Assembly: GCF_000003815.2 (NCBI RefSeq)
Contig: NC_049996.1
Coordinates: 11,812,301-11,876,300 of the forward strand
Origin: Branchiostoma floridae
Lineage: Eukaryota; Chordata; Leptocardii; Amphioxiformes; Branchiostomatidae
Reading direction: 5' to 3'
DNA: 64,000 nt
Shown here piece by piece: positions 48,527 to 60,595 of this stretch (its first letter is position 1; every line of letters starts with the position of its first letter). The translations under genes and the position numbers were made by a program. The notes below the pieces were generated by a model, which saw only the letters and a list, made by a program, of their open reading frames with translations, ran no database searches and had not been told where the DNA came from.

Positions 48527-51268
48527 GTAAATAACTTAGAATTAAAAATACAAAAAAAACAATATATGAATATACACACACAAACCAACCACCTCCTTAC
48601 TATTTTAAGAACGTGTATATTATGCGCACTATGTCCCAGGAATACTGACATCAAGCAACCAAACCTAGCGTCGAAGCCTGGAGAAGAAAACCTCTGGGCC
48701 AGGGTAAAAAAATCCACATAGCCCCTCTCCTTTAGCGTAGTAGGCCTAATGACGGACAGAGCTGTTCGTCAACAGGTCCACTACACAGAGTTGAGGCATG
48801 TGTAACTTAGAACCCTGGGACAAAAGTTCCTCCTCCAGGCTAAGCCCAGGAAGTAGAAATAGAACATACAGAAAGAGAGGAATTGTGTTTGCCATGCAGT
48901 GATGGAAAATCTCTTCAAAGTTTGTAATAACTGTTTACATACTTGTAACAATTCTAACCCCCTGCTCCAAAATCCAGGCCTAGTCTCATGCTCATCAAAT
49001 AAAGTCTGTCAGCATAACACATCACTGTCAAACTCTACTAGATCAACATGAGACAAGCCCTAAATTTTGCAACAGAAAGTTGGGATTGTCACAGCTACAT
49101 AAACAATGATAACAAAGTCTGATATTAACTACATGACTTGAAGAAATTGGCCAAACAAAATTAAACCTGTCATTTCCTCAGAGATTATTCACTCAAAAGT
49201 TCTTTCCTTTAATTACATTTACAAATTATTGTCTGTTCTCTTTTACAACTGCCTTTGTGTCACACCACAATATGTGGTCTATATAGTAGAATCTTTATAG
49301 CTAAATTATCTACCTAAACTACTTAATGTTAAAATTGCTTATAAAATAACTTTGTAAAATAGGTCAACCTTAAACTGCAATTCTTGTTCTGTCTAAAGTA
49401 CTTAGAATTGACCATCTACCTATTAAACTAATTCAAGTTGTTACAATCAAACTATTTGTTACAATTGCCTTGAAAAACCAATCTCGCTGCAGCTGTCTGT
49501 ACCATTTACTTATCAATCTATCTCTGACTATGCGTTACGTAGAAAGAAACTTAAGAGTTATCATAACCTTTAAAGAAATTACAGATATACTTTTGTTTGG
49601 CCAATTTCTTGCACCCAATTCCTCTCTTTCCAACATCACACACAGCTTACCTGTAGTACATTTCACTCTACAGAAAGAAAGCACTACATTGTCTTTTTCA
49701 TTTTCAGTAAAGCAATGGGACATATTTCCAACAAACATTATGTAACCAAAGTATTTTCCCTGAAATCCACTTCATCAGTGAAATAATTGTTGACAGAAAT
49801 ACTGTGTGCCTCACTCATATCTTCAGATTGTTTAGAAAAACATTTTTTGTAGATTTTATTTGAATAATCTTGATTGTCTTTTAGCTAGTACCATCCAGCC
49901 ATTTTTGACTACTGCAGACACAAATAAGAAGAAATATAGACTTAAGGTTCCTAATTTATCATGTCAATAATAAATCATTCAAACAAGGTTTTCACTTGAA
50001 TTTCTTATTACATTGTGCTGGAAATATGTTGAAGGAAAAAAACACAGCAAAGTAGATTTTGAATTTAGTACTGAAAGCAAATGGGAATTTGTTCAATGAT
50101 CTTTTGTCATTATTCAATATCGTTTCCAGTTAATCAGTGCCACTAGTAACAACTTTATGTCCTTTGAACTGAATAAAATGTTGGTTGGACAATTTTGTGT
50201 CTGTTGTTACTCAATCACTACAATTAATGTTCCGTAATTTTATAGTACCATCTCATGATCAGTCAGTTTATGGTAATTTTGTAACTTTCTATTGCTATTT
50301 ATCATTTGGAAAAAAATCGATAAGTACCAGTAATTGTTTGAAGAAAGTAAATGCTTTTCCATGCATCTCTCCACCAGCATACTACAGCTTAATTCATGAT
50401 CTGTTGGTTCCATCTTATTTTTCCTTTTAGACTCTAAAAAAAACAATGAATTGCCTTGTTTGTCTCAAAACCTTTTGTTGCTTTAATGACTGCTTCCCCA
50501 TGTGCATTTTCTTTCTGTCACAGGTATGATTCATTTTGTTCATTTTAGAAACGGCTTCAAAAAGGGTGGATGTGAAAGATAATGAAGTATATCAGGGAAA
50601 ACGGTTTGGCTGTAAATGAGTTTGAAATTATGCCCCATTGCCTCACAGAATGAAACAACAGACAATCATACAAGTGCTCTCTTCAATAGGGAAATGTACT
50701 GTGTTCTCCATCAAATCTGCAATAAAATATTAGTCACAACCTTAGACTAAATATTAGTATAAGAAATGGAAACTCTTTAAGAAATGACAACAAATAGCTG
50801 GGAGGGCTTAAGTTTTCACAATGGAAGTTAAGAACTAGATATTCAGAAGATCACATACATGGCCTATCCCAGCACTTTCATTGTCATTTCTAAGGGTCTG
50901 CATGCATATGGGAGGTTTCGATCACTTTTTGTGCTAAATTCCAGAGATAGCGGCCAATTGTATTAGGCTTCATGGATGCTTCACGTTTCACATCAATTCA
51001 GCCACAGTGTTGTTAACTTCGAATTTTATGACCTCACAATTTGAAAAGCGAGGCGCAAAAACCAACGGCCACACATTAAGCTTGTTTCAGTCTCAGCCTG
51101 GCTAAACGTTTGAGCACATAATGCACAGCTGATATTTAACATTAATTTAAACTGAGGAAAATTCAACAGCAGATTACGTCTTGCAGCATGCAGACCCCAA
51201 TTATTTTATAAAGAGTCCTAAAAGTAGAAGCCAACTCACAGTTAAGTCCGATGTTCTCTTCTCTGTAG
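48527..51268. other. AT-rich stretch without recognised features
   Basis: No coding exon, RNA gene or clear repeat was recognised on either strand. If the surrounding noncoding transcript is real, this is intron. Confidence 0.4.
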
Positions 51269-51279
51269 ACAGCTGACAG

Positions 51280-51475
51280 ATCCTCCTGGAATACAGACAG
51301 GTGCACAGGATTGCTGGCAGGTAACATTAGCACAGGAATATGGACAGGTACACAGGATTGCTGGCAGCTAAAGTTAGCACAGGAACATGGTCAGGTCCTC
51401 CTGGAACTTGGACAGGCACACAGGATAGCTGACAGGTCCCACAGCACACACAGGAACATGGTCAGGTATACAGTA
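51280..51475 (+). repeat. Degenerate short tandem repeat
   Basis: Words GGACAGGTACACAGGATTGC, TGGCAG, GCACAGGAACATGGTCAGGT and TCCTCCTGGAA recur three to four times over 195 bases in irregular order. It begins inside an exon-like block (acceptor at 51267-51268). Confidence 0.7.
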
Positions 51476-53040
51476 TCAGCTTTCACTTCCCAAAACCTAG
51501 GGTGTAAAAGAAATCACATTTAGAAATATGTAACATTTACAAACACCAACAATATCAAAATAAACATCCATGTCATCTCACAAGATGCATACATGTATTA
51601 ATAACATTTGTTAAAGTTCTGAAACCTGCTTGGGGTTGAGGGAAAGAGAACATGATTTTTGTTAGTGAAAAAGAGTACAGCAAAATGTAAAAACAATCAT
51701 TACTGTAACAATGTAAAGTTTAACATGTCATTCAAAAGTAAACAAGCACATATTATGAACAAATAACCATCACATTATACATCTCACATTATCACATCAA
51801 ATCAATCCATAAGACAATATATCATACATCTCAAAAGACGTGTGGAAAATCTAAACGTTACCTACAAAAACATAATGCTGCATTTGAAGCAGATATCAAA
51901 TACCTCATCTCTGAGCACATGGAAAACTGGAAAGACAAGTTGCTGTATAGGTCAACAACAACACTTAGCTATTAGGCACACAGAGTACATTTTCCTGTTT
52001 CTGAATGAAGTATGTTTTTTGAGGGGTAAATAACTTCCATCAATCATTCAATGACACAATAATCAATTTCTTATCATTCATGTCAAAGGTGAAGTCATGT
52101 GAAGTCAACACCGTACAGTGTTACAATACAAAATATTCCCAGCAACAAACAATAAACCCATATCACATGACATGCAGGGATCATCATATAATCACATGTA
52201 TATCATGTAAAACAGCCAATGTGAACTAAGTTACCAACATACAAAAATGTACAACACATTACACATAATATATATAGTTTATATAGATACTGAACCTATA
52301 GACAAAAATGAGTGGGTTTTGGAAACATTGTTTTGCATCATGGCAATAAAAGTCGAAAACATGCAATTGCAAGATACATGTACACAGTCACATGCAAAAT
52401 TGACATAATTGTTATCAATCTAAACATTTTCATACAATCATATTCATGTACAATTTTTGCTGCATATCAAACACAGAAACAATATTAACACTAACAGCAG
52501 ACCAATTATAGTAAAAACCAAGCTCACTTTTGATTTAGATGTTACCTGCCTTTTAATACCACAGGCTGCAAGACCTGAAGATAGTCTCATCTTCCCCTAA
52601 CATCACAGTACTGCAGCTCAGCACCTGGAACAGAGTTGGAACTACAACAGAAGAGCTTATCTATAGGACTGGTGGCAACATGAATTAATCTATATATATC
52701 AACTGCTCTATTGGGCAGATACTCTGAGGCCAGTGTCTCTGCAGATACAACACCTTTGTTTAATTCTTCTCACACTGAGCAACTAATCTCACTGATGTTC
52801 TAGCTAAGACACCATCTTACATTTCCAGTAAAGACCTTAGCTTGGGTGGTCTAGACAGAACTGATGCAGAGGAAGTCTGCTGAGTTAACCACTTACCCAT
52901 CGAAGTCTCCAGGTACCTTCTCTAGAAATCCTTGTCAGGAACTTGTCTTCCTCAAGCCTGTCATCCCTGACCCTTCTATATGTCAGCGATGGAAGTCTGG
53001 AATACACAAGAACTAGTGAATACTAGTAATAAACTTTATT

Positions 53041-56000
53041 CTGACACACGTTAGTTTTATCACAACACTGGGACTCCACTAACATCAACACAATTTCTGA
53101 TCTCATAGTTTTTAAAGGCTTAATTCATAACAAGTTGTCCTTATAATCATCATTTGCATGCACCCATGCATAACAAAGAAATAATAGCTTTTGTAACTTT
53201 ATCAGACATTGACACCCCCCCCCCCACGTACAGAACAGGTTCAGAAAAACAAACATTCTTCAATCAGTGTTTTTGTTCCTCGTCTTTGATGAACTTTTTA
53301 TGGATGATAATAAACACATCCAATACGTGTATATATATTGTGTAAAACTACTCTCCAAGCACAAGTTGGATGGGAAGACTGTGAACTTCTTCTGACTTAA
53401 ACCATTTCAAGCAAGCCTTTAAGGCAAGTCAGTGTTTGTCTTTGGCTGCGTTCTTCTTCCAGTTCCAGTCCTCTATTTACAGAGAGTCCGAGCAAAATGA
53501 TATATGTATACGCTGAATTCGGAAGAAACCCATACTGTGTATGTATTACACTAGAATCATGGAAGGCAATTACACAATGTGGTCGCCCCCCTAATAAAGC
53601 AACGTTACTGAAATAAGACAAATTTGCCTACAACTCATAAGTTATGAGAAGCTGTCAAACCAAGCTGACAAACTTCCCATCAAATGTCCGCTTGGATCTC
53701 GAGTATCATATGGGGACTTCACAAATGGGCGAACATGATGGAACTTATAATAATGTTCAGACACGGTAAAGCACAAGTTAAGAAGTTGTTGAAGAACTTG
53801 TGAGACTGACTCAACAACATTCTGCAAGGTCTGAAGAGTTCCTGACCAAAACATCACCTCTGTTACGCTTCTTTATATCTTCGATATATTCTTGAATTTA
53901 TTTCTACTGATAACAAACTTCTTGCAGCTCTATATGGAGTGTATCTCTATCTTGACTAGTCTTTCGGATCGCAACAACTGTGTTACCGCCCCCCTCCCCA
54001 CAAGTATCGCACCTCGCACCTAAGCTACCACCGTCTGTTCCTCCTCTTGTATCACCCCTTAGATGTTCCCTTCATCAAAAACTAGCGTTATCATGGCCCT
54101 GTCTCCAGCGGCTGATCTTGGAATGCTCATTTTTACATCAAAACGCTCATAATTTCATCACAACTGAGAAGAAATCGACAAACCACGTTGACAGTTTGCA
54201 GTCAGGGGTCAGATGCATTAGTGACATCTAGCGGCCAGAAATACAAACTGCAGTAGCAACATGTTGTGCACACGGTCTAAAAGCGCCCCTATGCGGTTCA
54301 TTTACAAAATACAGGGCTTAAAGTGGGTTTTGCCTGAGAGTACATAGTACGTGTAGTTTATCAACCTGTACATGGTGATGAATGAATAATGACAAGATCG
54401 TTATCATTTAACAGATTGAAAAAAATATTAAGACTTGACTTAAACTGTGCCTGTATGGAATAGTTCGGCAAAAATCTTTAATCGTTTTGATGGAGAGAGC
54501 AGGCTCTTATTATCAAATCTTAGTTTAAAAGGCGTCTCTTTCTTCGAACCATCCCGACAGCCCGTGAGTCGCTCTACTTTTGCATCGTGCCAGAGGCTGG
54601 AAAGCAGACCTAATAGCAAACCCGTTTTATTCAATATTTGATATTTAAGTAGTTATCAAGCATCAAAATGACGCAAACAGTCAAACAAACCATGGAGACA
54701 TTGCATCACATATATGTCAAGTCCTTATTTGGTTAGAAAGGAGTTATCGACCGCAAGAACGCCCATAGCGTTTTAGATCGACAGTCGGTTATATTGTGCT
54801 CCCCAGCACTATCTGGGTGATCAAGCACAGTTCGCCTTGAACCTTTGACCTTTCCCGAGTGTCCTGGGTCAGGGTCATCATCATCAGACTATCCTGATTA
54901 TCCAGATGAGTGTATGAAGCGCAGTATAACTGATTGTCGATCTAAATCACAATAGACTATACTGTAATCAATAAAGCTCCCTTTTTGACATAAAAGAGGG
55001 CTTGTGTAATTCAGTGGGCGTCTGTGTTCTTGTCTTTTTCTTTGAGCCGTATCGGCGGCTGGAAAGAAGTGTTAAAACAAATAAAGTATGTGGCCGTTTC
55101 GGGGCGTTTATTACAGTGGATACACGCCGGAAATTGACAGGAACCAGGCTATAAGAGTCCCTGGTAAATCAGAACGCAAGACAAGAAGTCGTGGATAGAA
55201 TATTGCTGCATTTTAACGCAAGCTCACGGATTTACTATCTATACGAAACACACAGTACAAAACCATACGCAGTTCTCAATCAATGGTACATTTAGAGGAC
55301 CATACAGCAGCGCCTTTGGCGGTTGTATTACTAAGTGCAGCATAGAACTAGAGGGATCAGTTGCCTCAAGTTATTCGCCAAATTTTGCGTTTTGCTTTCT
55401 TTCATTTCAAGGAGGCTAATCTACAATAAGTCCGAAGAGTTTCAAAGACAATGTTTGGTACAACTTACCACCCAAAACGGCCGTGGTGCGTCTTCCCGGG
55501 CAGATTTTACCGCTGCATTTTCCCCTTACATGTTTACTCGCCATCTTTGCACGGCTTGATCCACGCACAGCTGCCACCTGTTTGTTCATCACGAGCAACA
55601 TTTGAATTTGATAATTAATTAAGCTCATAAGATCAACAACAGGACAATAGACGATCTTTTGCAAGCCCATTATGTAGGACAATACAGCGAGTAGAATTTC
55701 CTACAATTTCTTAACATTGTCCTTGGTTAAGTAAACCCTCTGACAAATTCCACCTGCAGTAATAATGTTTTTCGTTACGGGGCGCTTCTGAGCCGTGCTC
55801 TTGCTTTCATGTATGCATCCAATAGATTAGTTGGAACGGACTTTTGAAAACGTCCTAATAACGTCATGATTATTTCGTGCAAAGATTCGAAAATGATCAA
55901 AGACCCATGATTGTCTTTCCATACATTAGAAATTGTGTGCAACCTAAGGACAATCATCATGTTTCTATGTTATGTCAGTGAAAACAATAAGCCAGCACAG

Positions 56001-56580
56001 TGAATAAGTCTACGGAATCGGCTGTTTGTTTCGTGGCTATAGGTACCGGGCCGGCCATGAATTATTGCACCGTATACACCTCGGGGCGGGTCAGTATAAA
56101 GAAATAGACCGACCTACCTAGCTCTGTCCAAACGTAGAAATTCATAATAAGACTTAAAAATGTAAGTTGAACGATTTGGCAGACATACATCCGCACTTTC
56201 ATTGGTCAAACCGATAATTACCGTGCTTTCATTGGCCGAACTGAACAGTCAGGATAAGTCTATTTAACAAAACAATCTTGTTCCGAACTCCTGCCGGGGG
56301 CGTGGTACCTTTTAACTACCTGTTACAACTGATCTAATTATCAGGTTCCAAGCATTTAAACTTTTTCATACATATTAAACATGGGGCTCTGAATTCTGAA
56401 AGACAAGTTAAGTAGACAGCTATATTAAAACAAAAATAGAAAGTTAGATATTGGTTAAACGGTGCTTTTTCAAACAAAAATACATTTTCATGTTTGAAAA
56501 CACCTTTCATATTTTCTACATGTCCCATTTGACAAAAACACAAGTCCAAACAAGTGGTAAACGACAACTCTTTATCTTTT
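53041..56580. other. Intergenic region with one inverted-repeat element
   Basis: Only short frames occur on both strands, none with domain signals. A C-run lies at 53214-53225. The inverted-repeat element at 54767-54955 is listed separately. Confidence 0.45.
54767..54955. mobile_element. MITE-like inverted-repeat element
   Basis: The left arm has TTTTAGATCGACAGTCGGTT and the right arm AACTGATTGTCGATCTAAA, with pairing continuing inward (ATCTGGGTGATCA / CTGATTATCCAGAT). The total is about 190 bases and non-coding. Confidence 0.65.
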
Positions 56581-56599
56581 CATTCAACCCAAATATAGC

Positions 56600-56930
56600 C
56601 AAACATTTATGTCCTTAGAGCTGAAGACCTTCCACACACACATTAGGACATGCCTGCCCTTGTAGCTGAACACTATGAACGCATAGGCAAACATTCCTGT
56701 CCTTGGTGCTGAACACCATCTATAAACAACCAAATATTCCTGTCTTGGTGAACACCAATAATACATAGTCAAACATTCCTGTTCTTGGTGCTGAACACCG
56801 TTTATGCATAGTCAAACAGTCCTGTCCTTGGTGAACACCATTAACACAAAGTCAAAACAGTCCTGTCATTGGTGCTGAACACCATCCAAACATGCCAAAC
56901 TTATCTATCCTTGGTGCTGAACAACTTTTT
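56600..56930 (-). repeat. Minisatellite, about 45-50-bp unit, in reverse orientation
   Basis: About seven degenerate copies of CATTCCTGTCCTTGGTGCTGAACACC occur here, the reverse complement of the CAGCACCAAGGACAGG core seen at 33, 42 and 42.8 kb. Confidence 0.88.
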
Positions 56931-57380
56931 CTTCTTCTTCGTGTTAGTTGGCCACCATCAGCTTGTTGATGCTTCTGCCTTAATCACTTTCGCCAAGAAT
57001 GTTATATTTTGTGCAGCGTTTGTGTTTGTGTGTGTTTTAATACCCAAGATTTTTCCAATAAGTATTGCAGACTATTAGAAAGAGGTATATACAATCCTGA
57101 AGCAGAGGAGCATACTGTTCATATAGCTTCATTAATTCTTTTCTATTCATACGTGATGAAGCAATTTTCAGACTATGATTCCACAATCTCATATATCTTT
57201 AATAACAGATAACGTTAATATAACGTAAAGCAGATAAGTTTAGATAGCTACTGTGTGCTTGAATATATGAACATTTTTTATCACCTGCGTATAATTTGTT
57301 GGGGGTTTATCTAACGTGAGCTACTACTACTCTACTATATACTGTGAGCTACTACTACTCGTTACGTTTTCCTGTTCCCT

Positions 57381-60300
57381 TTAAAGATGTTCCTTTTCAT
57401 GTTCTATGACTTGAGCCAAGTTATCGTAGCATCTACCAAATCTTCTCTCAAATTTTCTATCACTCTCGGCACCTGCTGTTGTCTCGTCCTCTCTCGCGAT
57501 ACTTGAGTCCCAAGCCAAACTAGTATAGTCATTGTTTTCAGTGGTCTCTGGAATAAGTACTTGATAATCACGTTCAGAATCAGTAGCAAGTAATTCGCTA
57601 GAGGATGACGCTGATATCGGGCTTAAGTTTTCCATATCACTCTCCCTGCCTGCTGTGGTCTCGTCCACTCTCGCGAGAGTTGAGTTTAACGCCAGGCGTG
57701 TATAGTCATGGTCTCCAATCGTCACGGGAATAAGTTCCTGGTAGTCGGCTCCAGTTGGAATGGTCGGGAACTCGCAGGTAGAAGTGGACGAACTCCATGA
57801 TGCCGATGGTATGTTCTTCATTTCAAGAACATCAGGAATTTCTTCATAATCATGATCAGACATTTCGGAATCCTCTGTCAACCTGCAAACGTGCGAAAAG
57901 TGTCAGTGATATTTCGGTGAAGGTTTGACAACATCATTCATTCTTCATGTCCTTTACCAACTTTGGCTGAAAGCTTACAAACATTCCAGGTCATGGGGTC
58001 AATGGAAGAGGCCACTAATTCAGAGGGAGTTTTTATGTTTGGTCTGTCTATATTCTCTCAAAAATATGATCACCGTAGAGTACTAGTATCAGGAAGTTAG
58101 CAGTGGACAGATTAAAACCTTATTTGTAGAATCAATGAACTATGTACAATAACACAAGACATACGAGGGACTAAAATCTTGCACAGCTAATACAATCTGT
58201 ACAAGCCAAGTTAAAAGCTTGCTTGGCACGTTATTTATAGTACTAGCTCTTACCTTCTCCCTCTTCTACGTCTGAAGACGAAAAACGCGTTCACAATGCA
58301 AGAAATTAGAAGAACCGTAGCCACTGTCCCGGATACTATTGTGGACACTTGCAGTTGAAATGACCCCGTCTCTGGAAAACAATTAACATTGTTGTTGACT
58401 GTTGAAAGTGAAAACAATACACTTAGCGAAGTATTAAACCCGATTGTAAACCTTGGACACAATCTACTCCTAGCCAAACATTCATGTCCTTGGTGCTGAA
58501 CACCATCGACAAATAGTCAAACATGCCTGTCCTTGGTGCTGAACACCATGAACAAATGGTCAAACATGCCTGTCCTTGGTGCTGAACACCATCGACAAAT
58601 AGTCAAACATTCATGTCCTTGGTGCTGAACACCATCTACTCCTAGCCAAACATGCATGTCCTTGGTGTTGAACACCTCTAACTCACAGTCACATGTTCCT
58701 GTCCATGGCTCAAGTGAGAGATGATTTGTTGTAGGATCACGTGACTCACCGGTGCAATATGGACCTTGGACGTCGAAGCGTCTATTTTCCTGACACTCCA
58801 CTGCGACTGCGCGTCCGTCCTTGCACGTGACCGTCACTCGTTGACCAATGAGAGCGAGTGAAGGAGACACGGACCCGACGTGTGCGTCATTGGAGATGGC
58901 TTCACAGTGGCCAACAGCTTCGAGAAAACACACAGAAAATTTAAAAGAAACTTCTCTGGTAACTTTTAAACAGCGAAAAACTTAAATACCATCAACATTC
59001 AGTGATAAGTTATGAGCATCGCCATCTATTTGTTTAACTTCAACCTAAGATGTTTTTATTCATGGCCAGCTGAGACACTCACCTTCATAATGCAGAATGA
59101 ATCCACGTCTCAGCTGCTCCCCTTGCGGTTTTGTCCGGAACTGTATGCTGATGACATTGCTACCGCTGATATACTCTGTATCTGGTGACCAGTTCAGATG
59201 TTTGACGCGTCTTTGAGACGAGCCACACTCTCTTATCTGCAAAACGTCATCTGGGGATAGTTCTGATAGTTCTAAAGTGACCCTAACAACATTTTCAGAG
59301 TGAACTTGTATGTTCCACGTGCAGTTCTGGTTTGGAGAGTACGGCCCAGGGAAGTCTGGCGAGTAGATAGTTCCTCTGTCATTGTTTAAGTCACCTCCAC
59401 AGGCACCGATAGAAGCTGAAAAACAGGTTGACACTGTTTACTTAGCTTTCTTTATAAGAAAGGCTCTAATGTGTACTCTGAACGACCTGACTTAATGACC
59501 GTGTACAGCATTGGACCAGAGCCAAACTAGTCTTCTAATTGTTCGAGTATCGTATTACACCATTTCTGCATTATTTCCTGTCACTTTGTAATGTGCACAT
59601 ATCTACAAACTCGCCAGCTGACGAATCGTCCGAATTAATTAGAGGCGAAAAAACACATATTTCTTCAATACCAAAGAAAGGAAGATGTAGATGACGCTGA
59701 CAGGTTAGAGAGATTACCGCCTTACCTTCAAACACTTCGATTTTCTGCGAGCCGCTTGGTCCTCCACAAAACTGGGACTTGTCTCCTCCGCACGGTGCAG
59801 TGCAATCCGAATCCGGTAGTCGGCGCGACACAACGGTGTCGCCTTGAAAGCCATTACCACAGCGGCACCCGTACCTGTTGACCACCCCTGCGTACCTATG
59901 TTCAGACGACCTACAGAACGCCAGACAGCCTTGGACTGTCATTTTAGTGGCGGAGGTGGCCAGGCCGGACAATACAGGGCTCTGATAGGGGTTATCTTGG
60001 TAGCACCCCAGAGACGTGGGAACTGTAGGGAAGGACGTGAATGGGGTTTTTAAATAACAGATCGTTTTCGTGATACGCGATGGGTCTGAGGTCACACTTA
60101 ATATACGTCGATAGAAAAGTGCATTTCAAGAACTGTTTGTTTGTGGAAATACATTATGTAGTTGTATGTGTAGTTTGGATATTCATAATGGTTTTCAAGG
60201 TCCACTTTCCCCATGTCATATGCTGATCTTAGATTGCATTTCGCATTACTCCGAACATTATTTGTTTGTACCTTTATATCAGTATTGAAAATGATAAACA

Positions 60301-60595
60301 AGCGTGGATTGAATCTAATGTTTACCTCGGACGTTCATGATCTGTTATACATTTCCTGAACTCGGGGAAAGATCCTAGCGTTTCTTTCATTTAGCGCCAC
60401 TAGTAACCTTTGTTCACTGGACTGGACGATCAAATATTTCTACGACATTGCGAATAATAATATTCAGGTAGCAAAACGTAATTAGATAAAATAAAGTAAA
60501 ACTTGACACGTACCTGGAACCTTAGCAGCCGTAAGTATGATCGCCTTTGCGACAAAACAAAACGTATAGATTGTCTGAAATTTTCCCTCAGTCAT
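57381..60595 (-). CDS. WSC-CUB-CCP-like transmembrane receptor with duplicated ITAM-like tail (6 exons, 499 aa)
   Basis: Minus-strand exons 60595-60514, 60022-59726, 59415-59083, 58917-58750, 58371-58254 and 57882-57381 total 1500 bases with one stop. The start at 60595 is preferred over an upstream Met (60667) because it opens directly into a signal peptide (FVAKAIILTAAKV). Exon 2 is a WSC domain (residues about 32-125: LGCYQDN, GCLAFC, YGCRCGNG, CTAPCGG, QFCGG). Exon 3 is a CUB domain (about 127-237: CGGDLNNDRGTIYSPDFPGP, YSPNQNCTW, SIQFRT). Exon 4 is a four-cysteine sushi/CCP-like module. Exon 5 is a transmembrane helix (STIVSGTVATVLLISCIVNAFFVF) followed by RRRRGRR. The final exon is an acidic 167-residue tail. 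It has YEEI (Tyr345), YQEL-x9-YTRL (Tyr380/393), YQVL-x9-YTSL (Tyr439/452) and YDNL (Tyr485). WSC plus CUB recalls Kremen, but there is no kringle. The ligand is unknown; a signalling receptor role is inference. Confidence 0.88.
58465..58705 (-). repeat. Minisatellite in intron 4 of the WSC-CUB receptor
   Basis: Five copies of a 46-48-base unit contain CATGCCTGTCCTTGGTGCTG followed by AACACCAT. It lies between the CCP-like exon and the transmembrane exon. An open frame reads through from the CCP exon into it, but the CCP exon has a donor at 58749/58748, so that extension is not coding. Confidence 0.92.

Larger units (their letters stand above)
43441..53040 (+). ncRNA. Candidate spliced long noncoding RNA locus
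   Basis: A chain of short segments has good acceptor and donor signals on the plus strand: exon 1 ending 43760 (AACAG|GTAAGCC), 45915-46048, 46137-46240, 46333-46426, 46752-46831, 47255-47373, 47890-47956, 48434-48526 and 51269-51320. A late exon begins near 52567, and AATAAA lies near 53027. No joined frame looks coding and no domain is visible. Two of the exons are tandem duplicates (196-base offset). This is inference from splice signals; exon choice, strand and even the existence of one transcript are unproven. A lineage-specific protein gene or unrelated sequence are alternatives. Confidence 0.28.

Noticed and set aside
58517-58749. Coding extension of the CCP-like exon into the minisatellite
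   Set aside because: The exon has a consensus donor at 58749/58748 and the downstream frame is a translation of the GGTGCTGAACACC repeat, also seen in non-genic DNA.
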